Shown: piece by piece, positions 35,371-43,817 of the stretch
Numbering within the stretch: position 1 is the first letter of the stretch
Layout: every line of letters begins with the position of its first letter
NCBI RefSeq assembly: GCF_002846335.1
Contig: NZ_PJMQ01000001.1
Location: 2,852,001 to 2,916,000, forward strand
DNA: 64,000 bases
Source of the DNA: Janthinobacterium sp. 61
GTDB taxonomy: Bacteria > Pseudomonadota > Gammaproteobacteria > Burkholderiales > Burkholderiaceae_D
Direction of reading: 5' to 3'
Notes under the pieces: model-generated
What the model saw: only the letters and a program-made list of their open reading frames with translations
Told to the model about the DNA's origin: nothing
Databases searched by the model: none
Position numbers and translations under genes: made by a program

Positions 35371-36756
35371 TTAGTCGCCTTGGTAAAGCGCCAGGCCACC
35401 ACTGTAATTGCCAAATTTGGTGTACTGCCCCATGAAGGTGAGGCGGATGCTGCCGATTGGACCGTTACGTTGTTTACCGATGATGATTTCGGCCGTTCCC
35501 TTGTCTGGCGAGTCGGGGTTATACACTTCGTCACGGTAAATGAACAGGATGACGTCGGCATCCTGCTCAATAGCGCCCGATTCGCGCAAGTCCGACATCA
35601 CGGGACGCTTGTTCGGGCGTTGTTCCAGCGAGCGGTTCAGCTGGGACAACGCGATCACGGGGCAACCGAGTTCTTTCGCCAGGCCTTTCAAGCCCCGTGA
35701 AATCTCGGAAATCTCCGTGGCGCGGTTGTCGCCCGGCGTATTGGCCGACATCAGCTGCAAGTAATCGACGATGATCAGGCCCAGCTTGCCGCATTGACGC
35801 GACAAACGGCGCGAGCGGGCACGCAATTCGATGGAATTCAAGGCCGGCGTTTCATCGATGTACAACTGCGCGTCGTTCATCTTTTGAATCGCATTCGTCA
35901 GGCGCGGCCAGTCTTCGTCGTTCAGGCGGCCCGTGCGCAGACGGTGCTGGTCAAGCTGCCCGACGGAGCCGAGCATACGCATGGCCAACTGAGCGCCGCC
36001 CATCTCCATCGAGAACACGGCCACGGGCAAGCCGCTGTCGATGGCCACATTTTCGCCGATGTTGACGGAAAACGCCGTCTTGCCCATCGAAGGACGACCC
36101 GCCACGATCACCAGGTCGCCCGGCTGCAGACCGGAGGTCATGCGGTCGAGGTCGATGAAACCAGTGGGCACGCCCGTGATTTCACTCTGGTTGTCGCGGC
36201 TGTACAGTTCGTCGATGCGCTCGACTACTTGCGTCAGCAGGGGCTGGATCGCGGTCCAGCCCTGGGCGCCGCGCGCGCCTTCTTCGGCGATGGCGAAAAT
36301 CTTCGACTCGGCCTCGTCAAGCATCTGCTTGACTTCCTTGCCTTGCGGGCTGAAGGCCGTGCCGGAGATATCGTCGGCGACGGTGATGAGTTTGCGCAGC
36401 ACGCCGCGGTCGCGCACGATCTCGGCATAGCGCCGGATGTTCGCGGCCGATGGCGTGTTTTGCGCCATGGCGTTCAGGTAAGCAAGTCCGCCCACGTCAT
36501 CGGCCTTGCCGAGCTGGGTCAGGGTTTCAAAAACAGTAATGACATCGGCTGGCTTGGAAGCGTTAACCATCTTGACGATTTGCTCGAAGATGATGCGATG
36601 GTCATAGCGATAGAAATCCTCCGCATGCATGAAGTCGGCGATGCGGTCATATGCTGCATTGTCGCGCAGCAGACCACCGATAACGGATTGTTCTGCTTCG
36701 ATCGAATGCGGCGGAATACGGAGGGAATCCAGTTGCGGATCAGAGGGGGCGTTCAT
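35371..36756 (-). CDS. dnaB: Replicative DNA helicase
   Basis: 461 residues: an N-terminal primase-interacting domain (PPHSIEAEQSVIGGLL onward), a linker, and a RecA-like helicase domain with Walker A GRPSMGKTAF, the Walker B-region LIIVDYLQLM, and ALSQLNRSLEQRPNKRPVMSDLRESG. ATG 36756 starts MNAPSDPQLDSLRIPPHS; the longer frame upstream covers a terminator. It is last in the conserved rpsF-priB-rpsR-rplI-dnaB order, but a terminator separates it from rplI. Confidence 0.97.
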   Translation of the reverse strand: MNAPSDPQLDSLRIPPHSIEAEQSVIGGLLRDNAAYDRIADFMHAEDFYRYDHRIIFEQIVKMVNASKPADVITVFETLTQLGKADDVGGLAYLNAMAQNTPSAANIRRYAEIVRDRGVLRKLITVADDISGTAFSPQGKEVKQMLDEAESKIFAIAEEGARGAQGWTAIQPLLTQVVERIDELYSRDNQSEITGVPTGFIDLDRMTSGLQPGDLVIVAGRPSMGKTAFSVNIGENVAIDSGLPVAVFSMEMGGAQLAMRMLGSVGQLDQHRLRTGRLNDEDWPRLTNAIQKMNDAQLYIDETPALNSIELRARSRRLSRQCGKLGLIIVDYLQLMSANTPGDNRATEISEISRGLKGLAKELGCPVIALSQLNRSLEQRPNKRPVMSDLRESGAIEQDADVILFIYRDEVYNPDSPDKGTAEIIIGKQRNGPIGSIRLTFMGQYTKFGNYSGGLALYQGD

Positions 36757-36825
36757 GGCGCGAATTATACCCGCTTCGGCGTGCTGGCAAAAATAAAGGG
36801 CTGAAATTGAGCGAAAAAAAGGCCA

Positions 36826-36852
36826 CAAAAAAGCCGGGCGAACCCGGCTTTT
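36826..36852. terminator. Hairpin terminator between rplI and dnaB
   Basis: AAGCCGGG pairs with CCCGGCTT around CGAA, with A-runs and T-runs on both sides. It would end most ribosomal-operon transcripts on the minus strand before dnaB. Confidence 0.85.
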
Positions 36853-36891
36853 CATCGTGCGGCAACGCTTGCGGGCCAGGCCCGCAGACGA

Positions 36892-37347
36892 TTACGCGTT
36901 CGCGTCTGGAACGACAGCGATAACAACTTCCACGACCACGTCGGTGTGCAGAGCAACCGAAACGTTGTGCTCGCCAACGATCTTCAGCGGGCCGGTAGGC
37001 ATGCGGATTTGTGCTTTTTCAACAGCAAAACCTTGCTTGGTCAGCGCTTCAGCGATGTCGAAGTTGGTGACGGAACCGAACAGACGGCCATCAACACCAG
37101 CTTTTTGAGCTACTTGAACGGTCAGGCCGCTCAGTTTTTCGCCCTGGGCTTGCGATGCGGCCAGTTTGGCGGCAGCAGCTTTTTCCAGTTCGGCGCGCTT
37201 GACTTCGAATTCAGCCACAGCGGTTGCCGTGGCACGACGTGCCAGGCGTTGCGGGATCAGGAAGTTACGTGCGTAACCGTCTTTGACTTTGACGACTTCG
37301 CCGAGGTTACCGACGTTAACAACTTTTTCTAACAGAATGATTTGCAT
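36892..37347 (-). CDS. rplI: 50S ribosomal protein L9
   Basis: 151 residues in the usual two-domain form: [32 protein letters not shown], then the connecting helix and a C-terminal RNA-binding domain ([16 protein letters not shown]). It binds 23S rRNA near the L1 stalk. It follows rpsR by 27 bases. Confidence 0.97.
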   Translation of the reverse strand: MQIILLEKVVNVGNLGEVVKVKDGYARNFLIPQRLARRATATAVAEFEVKRAELEKAAAAKLAASQAQGEKLSGLTVQVAQKAGVDGRLFGSVTNFDIAEALTKQGFAVEKAQIRMPTGPLKIVGEHNVSVALHTDVVVEVVIAVVPDANA

Positions 37348-37374
37348 AGTTCTTCTCCAGGAATATCTGACCGA

Positions 37375-37665
37375 TTAAGCGTGGTGCAGATCGGTGTATG
37401 GCAGCAGCGCGAGGAAGCGAGCGCGCTTGATTGCGGTGTCAACTTGGCGCTGGTAGTGCGCTTTGGTACCGGTCAGGCGTGCTGGCATGATCTTGCCGTT
37501 TTCTTGGACGAAGTCTTTCAGCGTGTCGACGTCTTTGTAGTCGACTTGCTCAACGTGAGCTGCGGTGAAGCGGCAGAACTTCTTGCGTTTGAACAACGGG
37601 TTTTGCTGTTTGCGTTTTTCTTTAAGCTTGAGCTTATTTTTGTCGAACTTTTTACCGAATGCCAT
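37375..37665 (-). CDS. rpsR: 30S ribosomal protein S18
   Basis: 96 residues with a lysine-rich N-terminus ([21 protein letters not shown]), longer than the 75-residue E. coli form, and the conserved [22 protein letters not shown] and [12 protein letters not shown]. It pairs with S6 in the 30S platform. It lies 15 bases after priB. Confidence 0.97.
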   Translation of the reverse strand: MAFGKKFDKNKLKLKEKRKQQNPLFKRKKFCRFTAAHVEQVDYKDVDTLKDFVQENGKIMPARLTGTKAHYQRQVDTAIKRARFLALLPYTDLHHA

Positions 37666-37680
37666 GTCAGGCTCCTGTAT

Positions 37681-37989
37681 CTAAAATGCGCTAGTCGGGG
37701 TGACTGCACTAAAATCAATGATGTGAAACACCAAACTCTTGCTGTTGCGGCTCTTCCTGGCCAGGAAACCCGTGAACTGATAGACCCCGCCCAAGCTTGC
37801 CTGGCTGAACCTGCCTGATATTTCACCAGCGGCTAGCGCGGCAACATCAAACTCGGTCAAACGGGCAATTCCTGCTTCCATCTGCTGCGAACTGTGCTGC
37901 AATACTGCATTCACAATCGGCAACCCTGCCGGGGTGTAGCGCAATATTTCGCGCTCGGCAATGATGGCGGTTACTTGTAGCTGGTTCAG
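37681..37989 (-). CDS. priB: Primosomal replication protein N (PriB), apparent CTG start
   Basis: An OB-fold single-strand DNA-binding protein for replication restart, 102 residues. The reading frame carries the conserved N-terminal strand NQLQVTAIIAEREILRYTPAGL, so the start must lie upstream of the TTG at 37944. Between the rpsF stop and that strand the frame offers no ATG, GTG or TTG; the best start is CTG at 37989, seven bases after AGGA. A rare ATT (36000-range codons not required) closer to the rpsF stop is the only other option seen. The gene lies 20 bases after rpsF. Confidence 0.88.
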   Translation of the reverse strand: MNQLQVTAIIAEREILRYTPAGLPIVNAVLQHSSQQMEAGIARLTEFDVAALAAGEISGRFSQASLGGVYQFTGFLARKSRNSKSLVFHIIDFSAVTPTSAF

Positions 37990-38009
37990 CGCACGATCCT
38001 GGTCAAGAA

Positions 38010-38399
38010 TTAAGCTGCTGCTGCGGCTGGAGCGGCTGCTGGTGCTTCGGTGCGGTGGCTTTTGGCCGCGTCTTCGCGTTGTACCGATTTCATCATCGGC
38101 GAAGGAGCTGTTTCAGCTTTCTTCATTTTAACGGTCAGGTGACGCAACACGGCATCATTGAATTTGAATGCTGTTTCCAACTCGACCAGGGTCTCGTTGT
38201 CGCATTCGATGTTCAGGCAGATGTAGTGTGCTTTAGGCAGCTTTTGGATCGAGTAAGCCATTTGACGGCGGCCCCAATCTTCCACGCGGTGAACCGAACC
38301 GCCGCGGGTGGTTACGCTGGCTTTGTAGCGTTCGATCATCGCGGGCACTTGCTCGCTTTGGTCCGGATGGACGATAAAGACTATTTCATAATGACGCAT
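38010..38399 (-). CDS. rpsF: 30S ribosomal protein S6
   Basis: 129 residues. [25 protein letters not shown] and the [23 protein letters not shown] core are characteristic. The C-terminus is extended by an Ala-rich tail (about 108-129), common in betaproteobacteria. It is the first gene of rpsF-priB-rpsR-rplI, with an AAGGAGTTTGC ribosome site. Confidence 0.97.
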   Translation of the reverse strand: MRHYEIVFIVHPDQSEQVPAMIERYKASVTTRGGSVHRVEDWGRRQMAYSIQKLPKAHYICLNIECDNETLVELETAFKFNDAVLRHLTVKMKKAETAPSPMMKSVQREDAAKSHRTEAPAAAPAAAAA

Positions 38400-38615
38400 G
38401 CAAACTCCTTCAGGTCGGATTGATAATCGCCCACCCCGGCGTCAAGACGGGTGTGGGAAGGTCAGCCGAAGATTATAACCGCCTTTTGCAAACGTTTCAA
38501 TCATTCCTTCCACAAGCGCCCGAAAAGCCCGTGCGCCACCGTGCTTTCCGCCTGTGGACAAGTATTTCTTGCCAAATTCGCCGAAAAGACGGAAATCCCC
38601 TTGCATAGTGGACGA

Positions 38616-38635
38616 TACTGTACAAAAATACAGAC
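38616..38635. promoter_or_regulatory. LexA-binding SOS box 1
   Basis: TACTGTACAAAAATACAGAC contains the CTGT-N8-ACAG core. It lies about 40-60 bases upstream of the lexA start, indicating autorepression. Confidence 0.92.
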
Positions 38636-38652
38636 TGTTCATATAGACAGCA
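38633..38652. promoter_or_regulatory. LexA-binding SOS box 2, overlapping box 1
   Basis: GACTGTTCATATAGACAGCA also has the exact CTGT-N8-ACAG core. It begins inside the last bases of box 1, giving two LexA sites 17 bases apart, similar to the doubled sites before E. coli lexA. Confidence 0.88.
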
Positions 38653-38674
38653 TTTTAGTATGCACCCACCGCTC

Positions 38675-39322
38675 ATGATCAAGCTGACAGCACGACAAGA
38701 ACAAATCCTGAACCTGATCAAGGACGCGATTGAAAACACGGGCTTTCCCCCAACCCGTGCCGAAATCGCCAATGAACTGGGTTTCAAATCGGCCAATGCG
38801 GCCGAAGAACATTTGCAGGCCCTGGCCCGCAAGGGCGCGATCGAGATTTCGCCCGGCACCTCGCGCGGTATCCGCCTGATCGGTGCGGCGGCGAGCGCGG
38901 CCGCCGATGCGCTGGCATCGAAAGTGCCGGCAGCCCTGCTGATGTCGCTGCCCCTGATCGGCCGAGTAGCCGCCGGTTCGCCCATCCTGGCGCAGGAAAA
39001 CCTGGAAGCGAGCTACAACGTCGACCCCGCCCTGTTCTCGGCCAAGCCTGATTTCCTGCTGAAGGTGCGCGGCTGGTCCATGCGCGACGCCGGCATCATG
39101 GATGGCGATTTACTGGCCGTCAAAAAGGTCGACAGTGCCAAGAACGGCCAGATCGTCGTGGCCCGCATCGGCGACGAAGTCACCGTCAAGCGCTACAAGA
39201 AAACGGGCTCCGTCATCGAACTGCTGCCGGAAAACCCCGATTTCAAGGTGATTACCGTATCGCCGGAAGATGAGTTCGCCCTGGAAGGCCTGGCCGTGGG
39301 ACTGATGCGCAGCTGGCATTAA
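38675..39322 (+). CDS. lexA: SOS repressor LexA
   Basis: 215 residues from ATG 38675 (MIKLTARQ, the family start); ATG 38660 would add five residues. The winged helix (1-65) has [25 protein letters not shown]. The self-cleavage site is Ala100-Gly101 in RVAAGSPIL, and the catalytic dyad is Ser135 (RGWSMRDAG) and Lys172 (TVKRYKK). RecA-stimulated autoproteolysis releases the SOS regulon. Two SOS boxes lie just upstream. No clear ribosome site is visible, and the boxes leave little room for a leader, so a very short 5' end is possible. Confidence 0.97.
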   Translation: MIKLTARQEQILNLIKDAIENTGFPPTRAEIANELGFKSANAAEEHLQALARKGAIEISPGTSRGIRLIGAAASAAADALASKVPAALLMSLPLIGRVAAGSPILAQENLEASYNVDPALFSAKPDFLLKVRGWSMRDAGIMDGDLLAVKKVDSAKNGQIVVARIGDEVTVKRYKKTGSVIELLPENPDFKVITVSPEDEFALEGLAVGLMRSWH

Positions 39323-39330
39323 GTTGCGTG

Positions 39331-39366
39331 CTGGGGTCAGACCCGCCGGGTCTGACCCCAGTTTTT
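39331..39366 (+). terminator. 14-bp hairpin terminator after lexA, likely a dispersed repeat
   Basis: CTGGGGTCAGACCC pairs perfectly with GGGTCTGACCCCAG around a GCC loop, followed by TTTTT. The GGGGTCAGACCC core is a motif I associate with mobile intergenic repeats used as terminators in Burkholderiales; that association is from memory. Confidence 0.85.
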
Positions 39367-39411
39367 AGTTTGCCTCAAAACTGGTACATGGCCTAGTCAC
39401 CAACACCGCTC

Positions 39412-40653
39412 TCAGCCCTCCAGCGCACCACGGAAGTCTTCCAGCAGATCGGCCTCATCCTCGATCCCGACGGAAACGCGGATCAGCGATTCGGCGATGC
39501 CCATGCTGGCGCGGCGCTCGGCTCCCATCTCATAGAAGATCGTGTGGGCGACGGGAATGACCAGGGTGCGCGTGTCACCAAGGTTGCTAGCCGGAATCGC
39601 CAGATTCAGGCGATTCAGGAAATCGAAGCAATCGATGCCATCTTTTAATTCAAAGCTGAACAGCGAACCATAGCTGCGGAACAAGTCCGTCGCCAGCGCG
39701 TGCTGCGGGTGCGAGGACAAGCCTGGGTAATGCACTGCCGCCACGCGCGGGTCCGCTTGCAACATGGTGGCCAGCGCCAGGGCGTTCGAGCAGGTACGGT
39801 CCATGCGCAAGGCCATTGTTTCCGCGCCGACGGCGATATGGTGCGCCGCCTCCGGGCCCAGCGAGGCACCGAAATCGCGCAAGGCCTTGGCGCGGATTTG
39901 CGCGATGCCCCACTGCGCCGGCGCCGCCTTTTTATAATTGTCGAAAATGTTCGGGTACTGCGTCCAGTCGAATACACCCGTGTCCGTCAAGCTGCCGCCC
40001 AGGGCATTGCCGTGGCCGCCAATGGATTTCGTCAAGGCATTGACCACCAGGCCCGCGCCCACCGCTTTCGGGCGGAACAGGTAGGGCGTGGTCATCGTAT
40101 TATCGACGATGTACAGGATGCCACGCTCCTTGCACAGCGCGCCGATCTTCGCCAGGTCGGCGATCTGCGTGCGCGGATTGGCGATGGTTTCCACGAAAAC
40201 AATCCGCGTTTGCGGCGTGATGGCGGCGGCCACATTGGCCACGTCCGTGGCATCGACGAAGGACACGGCGATGCCCTGCCCCGTCACCGTTTGCCACAGG
40301 CTGTTGGTGTTACCAAACAGAAAAGCCGACGACACCACATGGTCGCCCGCGCGCAGCAAGGATTGCACCACGGCGCCAATGGCGCCCATGCCGGTCGCGA
40401 AGCACAGGGTCGCCACGCCATCTTCCATCTTGTTGACCTTGTCTTCCAGCGCGGACACCGTCGGGTTACCCTGGCGGCCATAGCGAAAGCCCGGCTCCTT
40501 GCCCTGGAACACGGACGCCAGCTGGCGTGCATCGCCATAGCCAAACGCGACGGAGGTATGCACAGGCTTGTGCAGCGAGCCGTGCTCGATGCCCTTGCGA
40601 CGGTCGTTATGCAGGATGGTGGTGGTAAAGCCGTAGTTTTTGTTGTTGCTCAT
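39412..40653 (-). CDS. Cystathionine gamma-synthase family PLP enzyme
   Basis: 413 residues from ATG 40653. The Cys/Met metabolism fold is clear: KPVHTSVAFGYGDA, FRYGRQGNPTVSALE, FATGMGAIGAVVQSLL, the PLP lysine in NALTKSIGGHGNALGG, and a C-terminal SLIRVSVGIEDEADLLEDF. It could be an O-acyl-homoserine sulfhydrylase (MetZ/MetY-like) or a cystathionine synthase or lyase. Its place just after purF matches the metZ position in other proteobacteria, which favours methionine synthesis. A terminator lies between purF and this gene. Confidence 0.85.
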   Translation of the reverse strand: MSNNKNYGFTTTILHNDRRKGIEHGSLHKPVHTSVAFGYGDARQLASVFQGKEPGFRYGRQGNPTVSALEDKVNKMEDGVATLCFATGMGAIGAVVQSLLRAGDHVVSSAFLFGNTNSLWQTVTGQGIAVSFVDATDVANVAAAITPQTRIVFVETIANPRTQIADLAKIGALCKERGILYIVDNTMTTPYLFRPKAVGAGLVVNALTKSIGGHGNALGGSLTDTGVFDWTQYPNIFDNYKKAAPAQWGIAQIRAKALRDFGASLGPEAAHHIAVGAETMALRMDRTCSNALALATMLQADPRVAAVHYPGLSSHPQHALATDLFRSYGSLFSFELKDGIDCFDFLNRLNLAIPASNLGDTRTLVIPVAHTIFYEMGAERRASMGIAESLIRVSVGIEDEADLLEDFRGALEG

Positions 40654-40690
40654 GATCAAGTGGCGCGCAAGGCTGCAAGAAATATCAGAT

Positions 40691-40717
40691 AAAAAAAAGC
40701 CCGGCCATAGCCGGGCT
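40691..40717 (-). terminator. Rho-independent terminator after purF
   Basis: AGCCCGGC and GCCGGGCT form an 8-bp stem with a 4-base loop, followed on the minus strand by eight T. It separates purF from the cystathionine-family gene. Confidence 0.92.
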
Positions 40718-40722
40718 CCACA

Positions 40723-42246
40723 TCACCCTTCGGTGGTGGCGAGGTTCAGGTTCAACTGGGAACGTGGCGTATCTTCCGGCGCTGCCGCCTTCGGATGGTG
40801 GCGCGCATATTCCAGGCGGTCCAGGTATTCCTGCGACACGTCGCCCGTCACATACACGCCATCGAAGCACGACGCCTCGAAGTTCGTCAGTGCCGGGTTG
40901 ACGTCGGCAATCGCCTGCTTCAACGCGCCGATATCCTGGTACACCAAGTAGTCGGCCGTGATTTCGCGGCATACTTCTTCCGTCGTGCGGCCATAGGCGA
41001 TCAATTCGTCGCGCGTCGGCATGTCGATGCCATACACGTTCGGGTAGATCACCGGTGGCGCGGCCGAGGCGAAGATGACCTTCGTCGCGCCCGCTTCGCG
41101 CGCCATCTGCACGATTTCCCGGCTGGTGGTGCCACGCACGATGGAGTCGTCGACCAGCAACACCACTTTATCCTTGAATTCGGAAGGAATCGCGTTGAGC
41201 TTCTGGCGCACGGACTTCTTGCGCGCCGCCTGGCCCGGCATGATGAAGGTGCGGCCGATGTAGCGGTTCTTGATGAAGCCTTCGCGGTATTCCAGGTTCA
41301 GCGCCAGGGCCAGCTGGATGGCGGCCGGACGCGAGGAATCGGGAATCGGCATGACCACGTCGATATGCACGTCAGGCAATTCGGCACGGATCTTTTCAGC
41401 CAGGTATTCACCCATTTTCAGGCGCGTGGCGTACACCGAGGCACCGTCGATGACGGAGTCGGGACGGGCCAGGTAGACGAATTCGAACACGCACGGATTC
41501 AGGCTGGCGTTGTCGGCGCACTGGGCGCTGTGCAATTTCTTGTCGGCATCGATGAAGACGGCTTCGCCGGGACCGATGTCGCGCACGAAGCGGAAGCCCA
41601 TGCCTTCCAGGGCCACGGATTCGGAGGCGATCAGGTATTCGGGGCCTTGCTCCGTTTCATTAATGCCCAGGCACAAAGGACGGATGCCGTGCGGGTCGCG
41701 GAAGGCCAGCAAGCCCACGCCAGCAATTTGCGCCACTGCAGCATAGCCGCCCTTGACGCGGCGGTTCAGCACGGTGATAGCCTTGAAGATGGCTTCCGGG
41801 TCCAGGTTCAGGCCCGTTGTGGCTTCCTGGATTTCATGCGCCAGCACATTGAGCAGCACTTCCGAATCGGAATCGGTATTGATATGGCGGCGGTCGTTCT
41901 TGAACATTTCCTGCTTCAACTGTTCCCAGTTGGTCAGGTTGCCATTGTGCGCCAGGGTGATGCCGAACGGCGCATTCACATAAAACGGTTGTGCTTCCTC
42001 TTCGCTCGACGAACCGGCCGTCGGGTAACGGCAATGGCCGATGCCCGTCGTGCCTTGCAGCGAACGCATGTTGCGCGTACGGAAGACGTCACGCACGAGG
42101 CCATTGGCTTTGTGCATGGAAAACATACTGCTGTGATTGGTCGCAATCCCTGCCGCGTCCTGACCGCGATGTTGCAAGAGCAACAATGCATCATAGAGCA
42201 ATTGATTGACAGGTTGATGGGAAACGACGCCGACGATGCCACACAT
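40723..42246 (-). CDS. purF: Amidophosphoribosyltransferase
   Basis: 507 residues; catalyses the first step of purine synthesis. The N-terminal glutaminase begins MCGIVGVVS with catalytic Cys2. It includes GIGHCRYPTAGSSSEEEAQPF. The phosphoribosyl-transferase half has VLLVDDSIVRGTTS for PRPP binding. It is preceded by cvpA at 39 bases, the classic pairing. Confidence 0.97.
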   Translation of the reverse strand: MCGIVGVVSHQPVNQLLYDALLLLQHRGQDAAGIATNHSSMFSMHKANGLVRDVFRTRNMRSLQGTTGIGHCRYPTAGSSSEEEAQPFYVNAPFGITLAHNGNLTNWEQLKQEMFKNDRRHINTDSDSEVLLNVLAHEIQEATTGLNLDPEAIFKAITVLNRRVKGGYAAVAQIAGVGLLAFRDPHGIRPLCLGINETEQGPEYLIASESVALEGMGFRFVRDIGPGEAVFIDADKKLHSAQCADNASLNPCVFEFVYLARPDSVIDGASVYATRLKMGEYLAEKIRAELPDVHIDVVMPIPDSSRPAAIQLALALNLEYREGFIKNRYIGRTFIMPGQAARKKSVRQKLNAIPSEFKDKVVLLVDDSIVRGTTSREIVQMAREAGATKVIFASAAPPVIYPNVYGIDMPTRDELIAYGRTTEEVCREITADYLVYQDIGALKQAIADVNPALTNFEASCFDGVYVTGDVSQEYLDRLEYARHHPKAAAPEDTPRSQLNLNLATTEG

Positions 42247-42285
42247 GGTGTGCTCCTAAACTGTGCTACTGATTTTAAAAAAAAT

Positions 42286-42774
42286 TCAAAATTTCACATG
42301 CTGCGCGTATGCGGCAGGCAGATAAGGCTTGATGGCACGCGCGCCCTGTTCCGCGAGCGGGCTGAGCAGCGCATTTTTCCAGAATGACTGCTGTGGTATG
42401 GAAGTCATGCCACACAAGATGACGGTGGTCAGCACGATCACCAGGCCCCGCGCCACGCCGAACAGGCTGCCCAGGGTACGGTCGGCCAGGCTCAGGCCCG
42501 TCACCTTCACCAGTGCGTCGACCGTCATGGACAGCAAGCCCATCAAAATGCGCACGCCGATGAACAGCACCACGAAGGCCAGCAACAGGCGGACGGCTTC
42601 ACCCGGCACGGCTTCCGGCAGGAATTTCGCCAAGGTGGCGCCATAGGCGTTGGCGATGACGAAAGCCACGATCCAGCTGACCAATGACAGTATTTCCTTG
42701 ACCAGGCCGCGCATCATGCTGATCAGCACGGACGTCACCAGCACGAACAGCACCAGGTAATCGAAGATCGTCAC
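42286..42774 (-). CDS. cvpA: CvpA-family inner-membrane protein
   Basis: 162 residues and four hydrophobic segments (FDYLVLFVLVTSVLISMMRGLVKE at the start, with MRGLVKEILSLVSWIVAF typical of CvpA). CvpA was named for colicin V production and is linked to envelope homeostasis. It precedes purF, as in most proteobacteria, and follows the SPOR gene by 20 bases. Confidence 0.93.
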   Translation of the reverse strand: MTIFDYLVLFVLVTSVLISMMRGLVKEILSLVSWIVAFVIANAYGATLAKFLPEAVPGEAVRLLLAFVVLFIGVRILMGLLSMTVDALVKVTGLSLADRTLGSLFGVARGLVIVLTTVILCGMTSIPQQSFWKNALLSPLAEQGARAIKPYLPAAYAQHVKF

Positions 42775-42794
42775 GACCGTTCAGCCTTGCAACA

Positions 42795-43793
42795 TCACGC
42801 CGGCACCAGGCTGCCGCCCAGGCCCAGCTTTTGCAGCTTGGCGCGGGTCTTTTCGGCGTCATCGCGGCTGCCGAACGGTCCCACGCGCACGCGGATGCGC
42901 TCGCCCGCGGGGCTGGAGACTTTCTGCGTATAAGACTTGATACCCGCTTCGCGCAGCTTGTCCTGCAATTCATCGACCTTGTCCTGCGTCGCCAGCGCCG
43001 CCACCTGCACCACGAACTTGCCGCTGCCGGCGTCGTGTGCCTTGTCTTGTGCTTTCTCTTGCGGCTTGTCCAGTGGCTTGCCTTCCAGAATCGCCATAGC
43101 GCGCGCCGCATCGTCGGCAGATTGCGCCGGCTTGGCAGGCTTAGCCTCAGGCTTGGCTTCCGCTTTTACCTCATGCTTGGGTTCAGGCTTGAGCTCATGC
43201 TTCGGCTCCGGCTTGGCTTCGTGTTTCGGCTCTGGTTTCGGCTCCACCTTGACCGGCTTGGGCTCAGGCTTGGGCTCGGGTTTCGGTTCCACATAGGCCG
43301 GCTTGGCAGGCGCAGGCTGGACGGCAGCCGGCACGGGCGCCGGTACTGCTGCCGGTGCCGGCGCAGGCCTGGCCGCAGGCGGCAGAGGAGAGTCGATGAT
43401 TTCCTCGGACTGGTCCAGGCCATTGTGCGCAGCCGCCTGAGCGGGCACAGCCGGCACGGGCGCAGGTGCAGGCGCAGCGGCCTTTTCTTTCGAGGGAATG
43501 TCGATGGCGATATCGTTGAAAGGCGCCTTCGGCTCGGAATCGAGCAGCATCGGCAAGCCCACAGCCACGCCCAGGGCCAGGGCAATGGCCCCGACCAGGC
43601 GGCGGCGTGCGCGCTTTTTTTCAGGCAAGACCGGGTCCGGCGCTTCTTTGCCGCCACGGCGCGATCCACCGCCACCAGAGGTGTTGGCGGCGCGCTTGCG
43701 GGTCGGCGACTGTGCTTCGCCAGGGACATAAAAGCCGCTGTCTTCGCCAGAGGATTCTTGCTTGTTTTTAAACAGTTTCGAGAACAAGCCCAT
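42795..43793 (-). CDS. SPOR-domain envelope protein (DedD-like)
   Basis: 332 residues: a basic cytoplasmic N-terminus (1-60), one membrane helix (LVGAIALALGVAVGLPMLL, about 66-84), and a long Pro/Lys/Glu-rich periplasmic spacer. The spacer holds PKPEPK and KPEPKHE units (about 170-220). The C-terminal SPOR domain (about 258-332: KFVVQVAALATQDKVDELQDKLREAG, RVRVGPFGSRDDAEKTRAKL) binds denuded peptidoglycan at the septum. Its position between folC and cvpA equals that of dedD. Confidence 0.92.
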   Translation of the reverse strand: MGLFSKLFKNKQESSGEDSGFYVPGEAQSPTRKRAANTSGGGGSRRGGKEAPDPVLPEKKRARRRLVGAIALALGVAVGLPMLLDSEPKAPFNDIAIDIPSKEKAAAPAPAPVPAVPAQAAAHNGLDQSEEIIDSPLPPAARPAPAPAAVPAPVPAAVQPAPAKPAYVEPKPEPKPEPKPVKVEPKPEPKHEAKPEPKHELKPEPKHEVKAEAKPEAKPAKPAQSADDAARAMAILEGKPLDKPQEKAQDKAHDAGSGKFVVQVAALATQDKVDELQDKLREAGIKSYTQKVSSPAGERIRVRVGPFGSRDDAEKTRAKLQKLGLGGSLVPA

Positions 43794-43817
43794 GCGTGAT
43801 TTTCAGTCGAGTGCGTT

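Noticed and set aside
43150..43310. Short tandem DNA repeat in the SPOR gene
   Set aside because: It encodes a PKPEPK-type periplasmic spacer in frame, common in SPOR/TonB-like proteins, rather than an independent repeat element.
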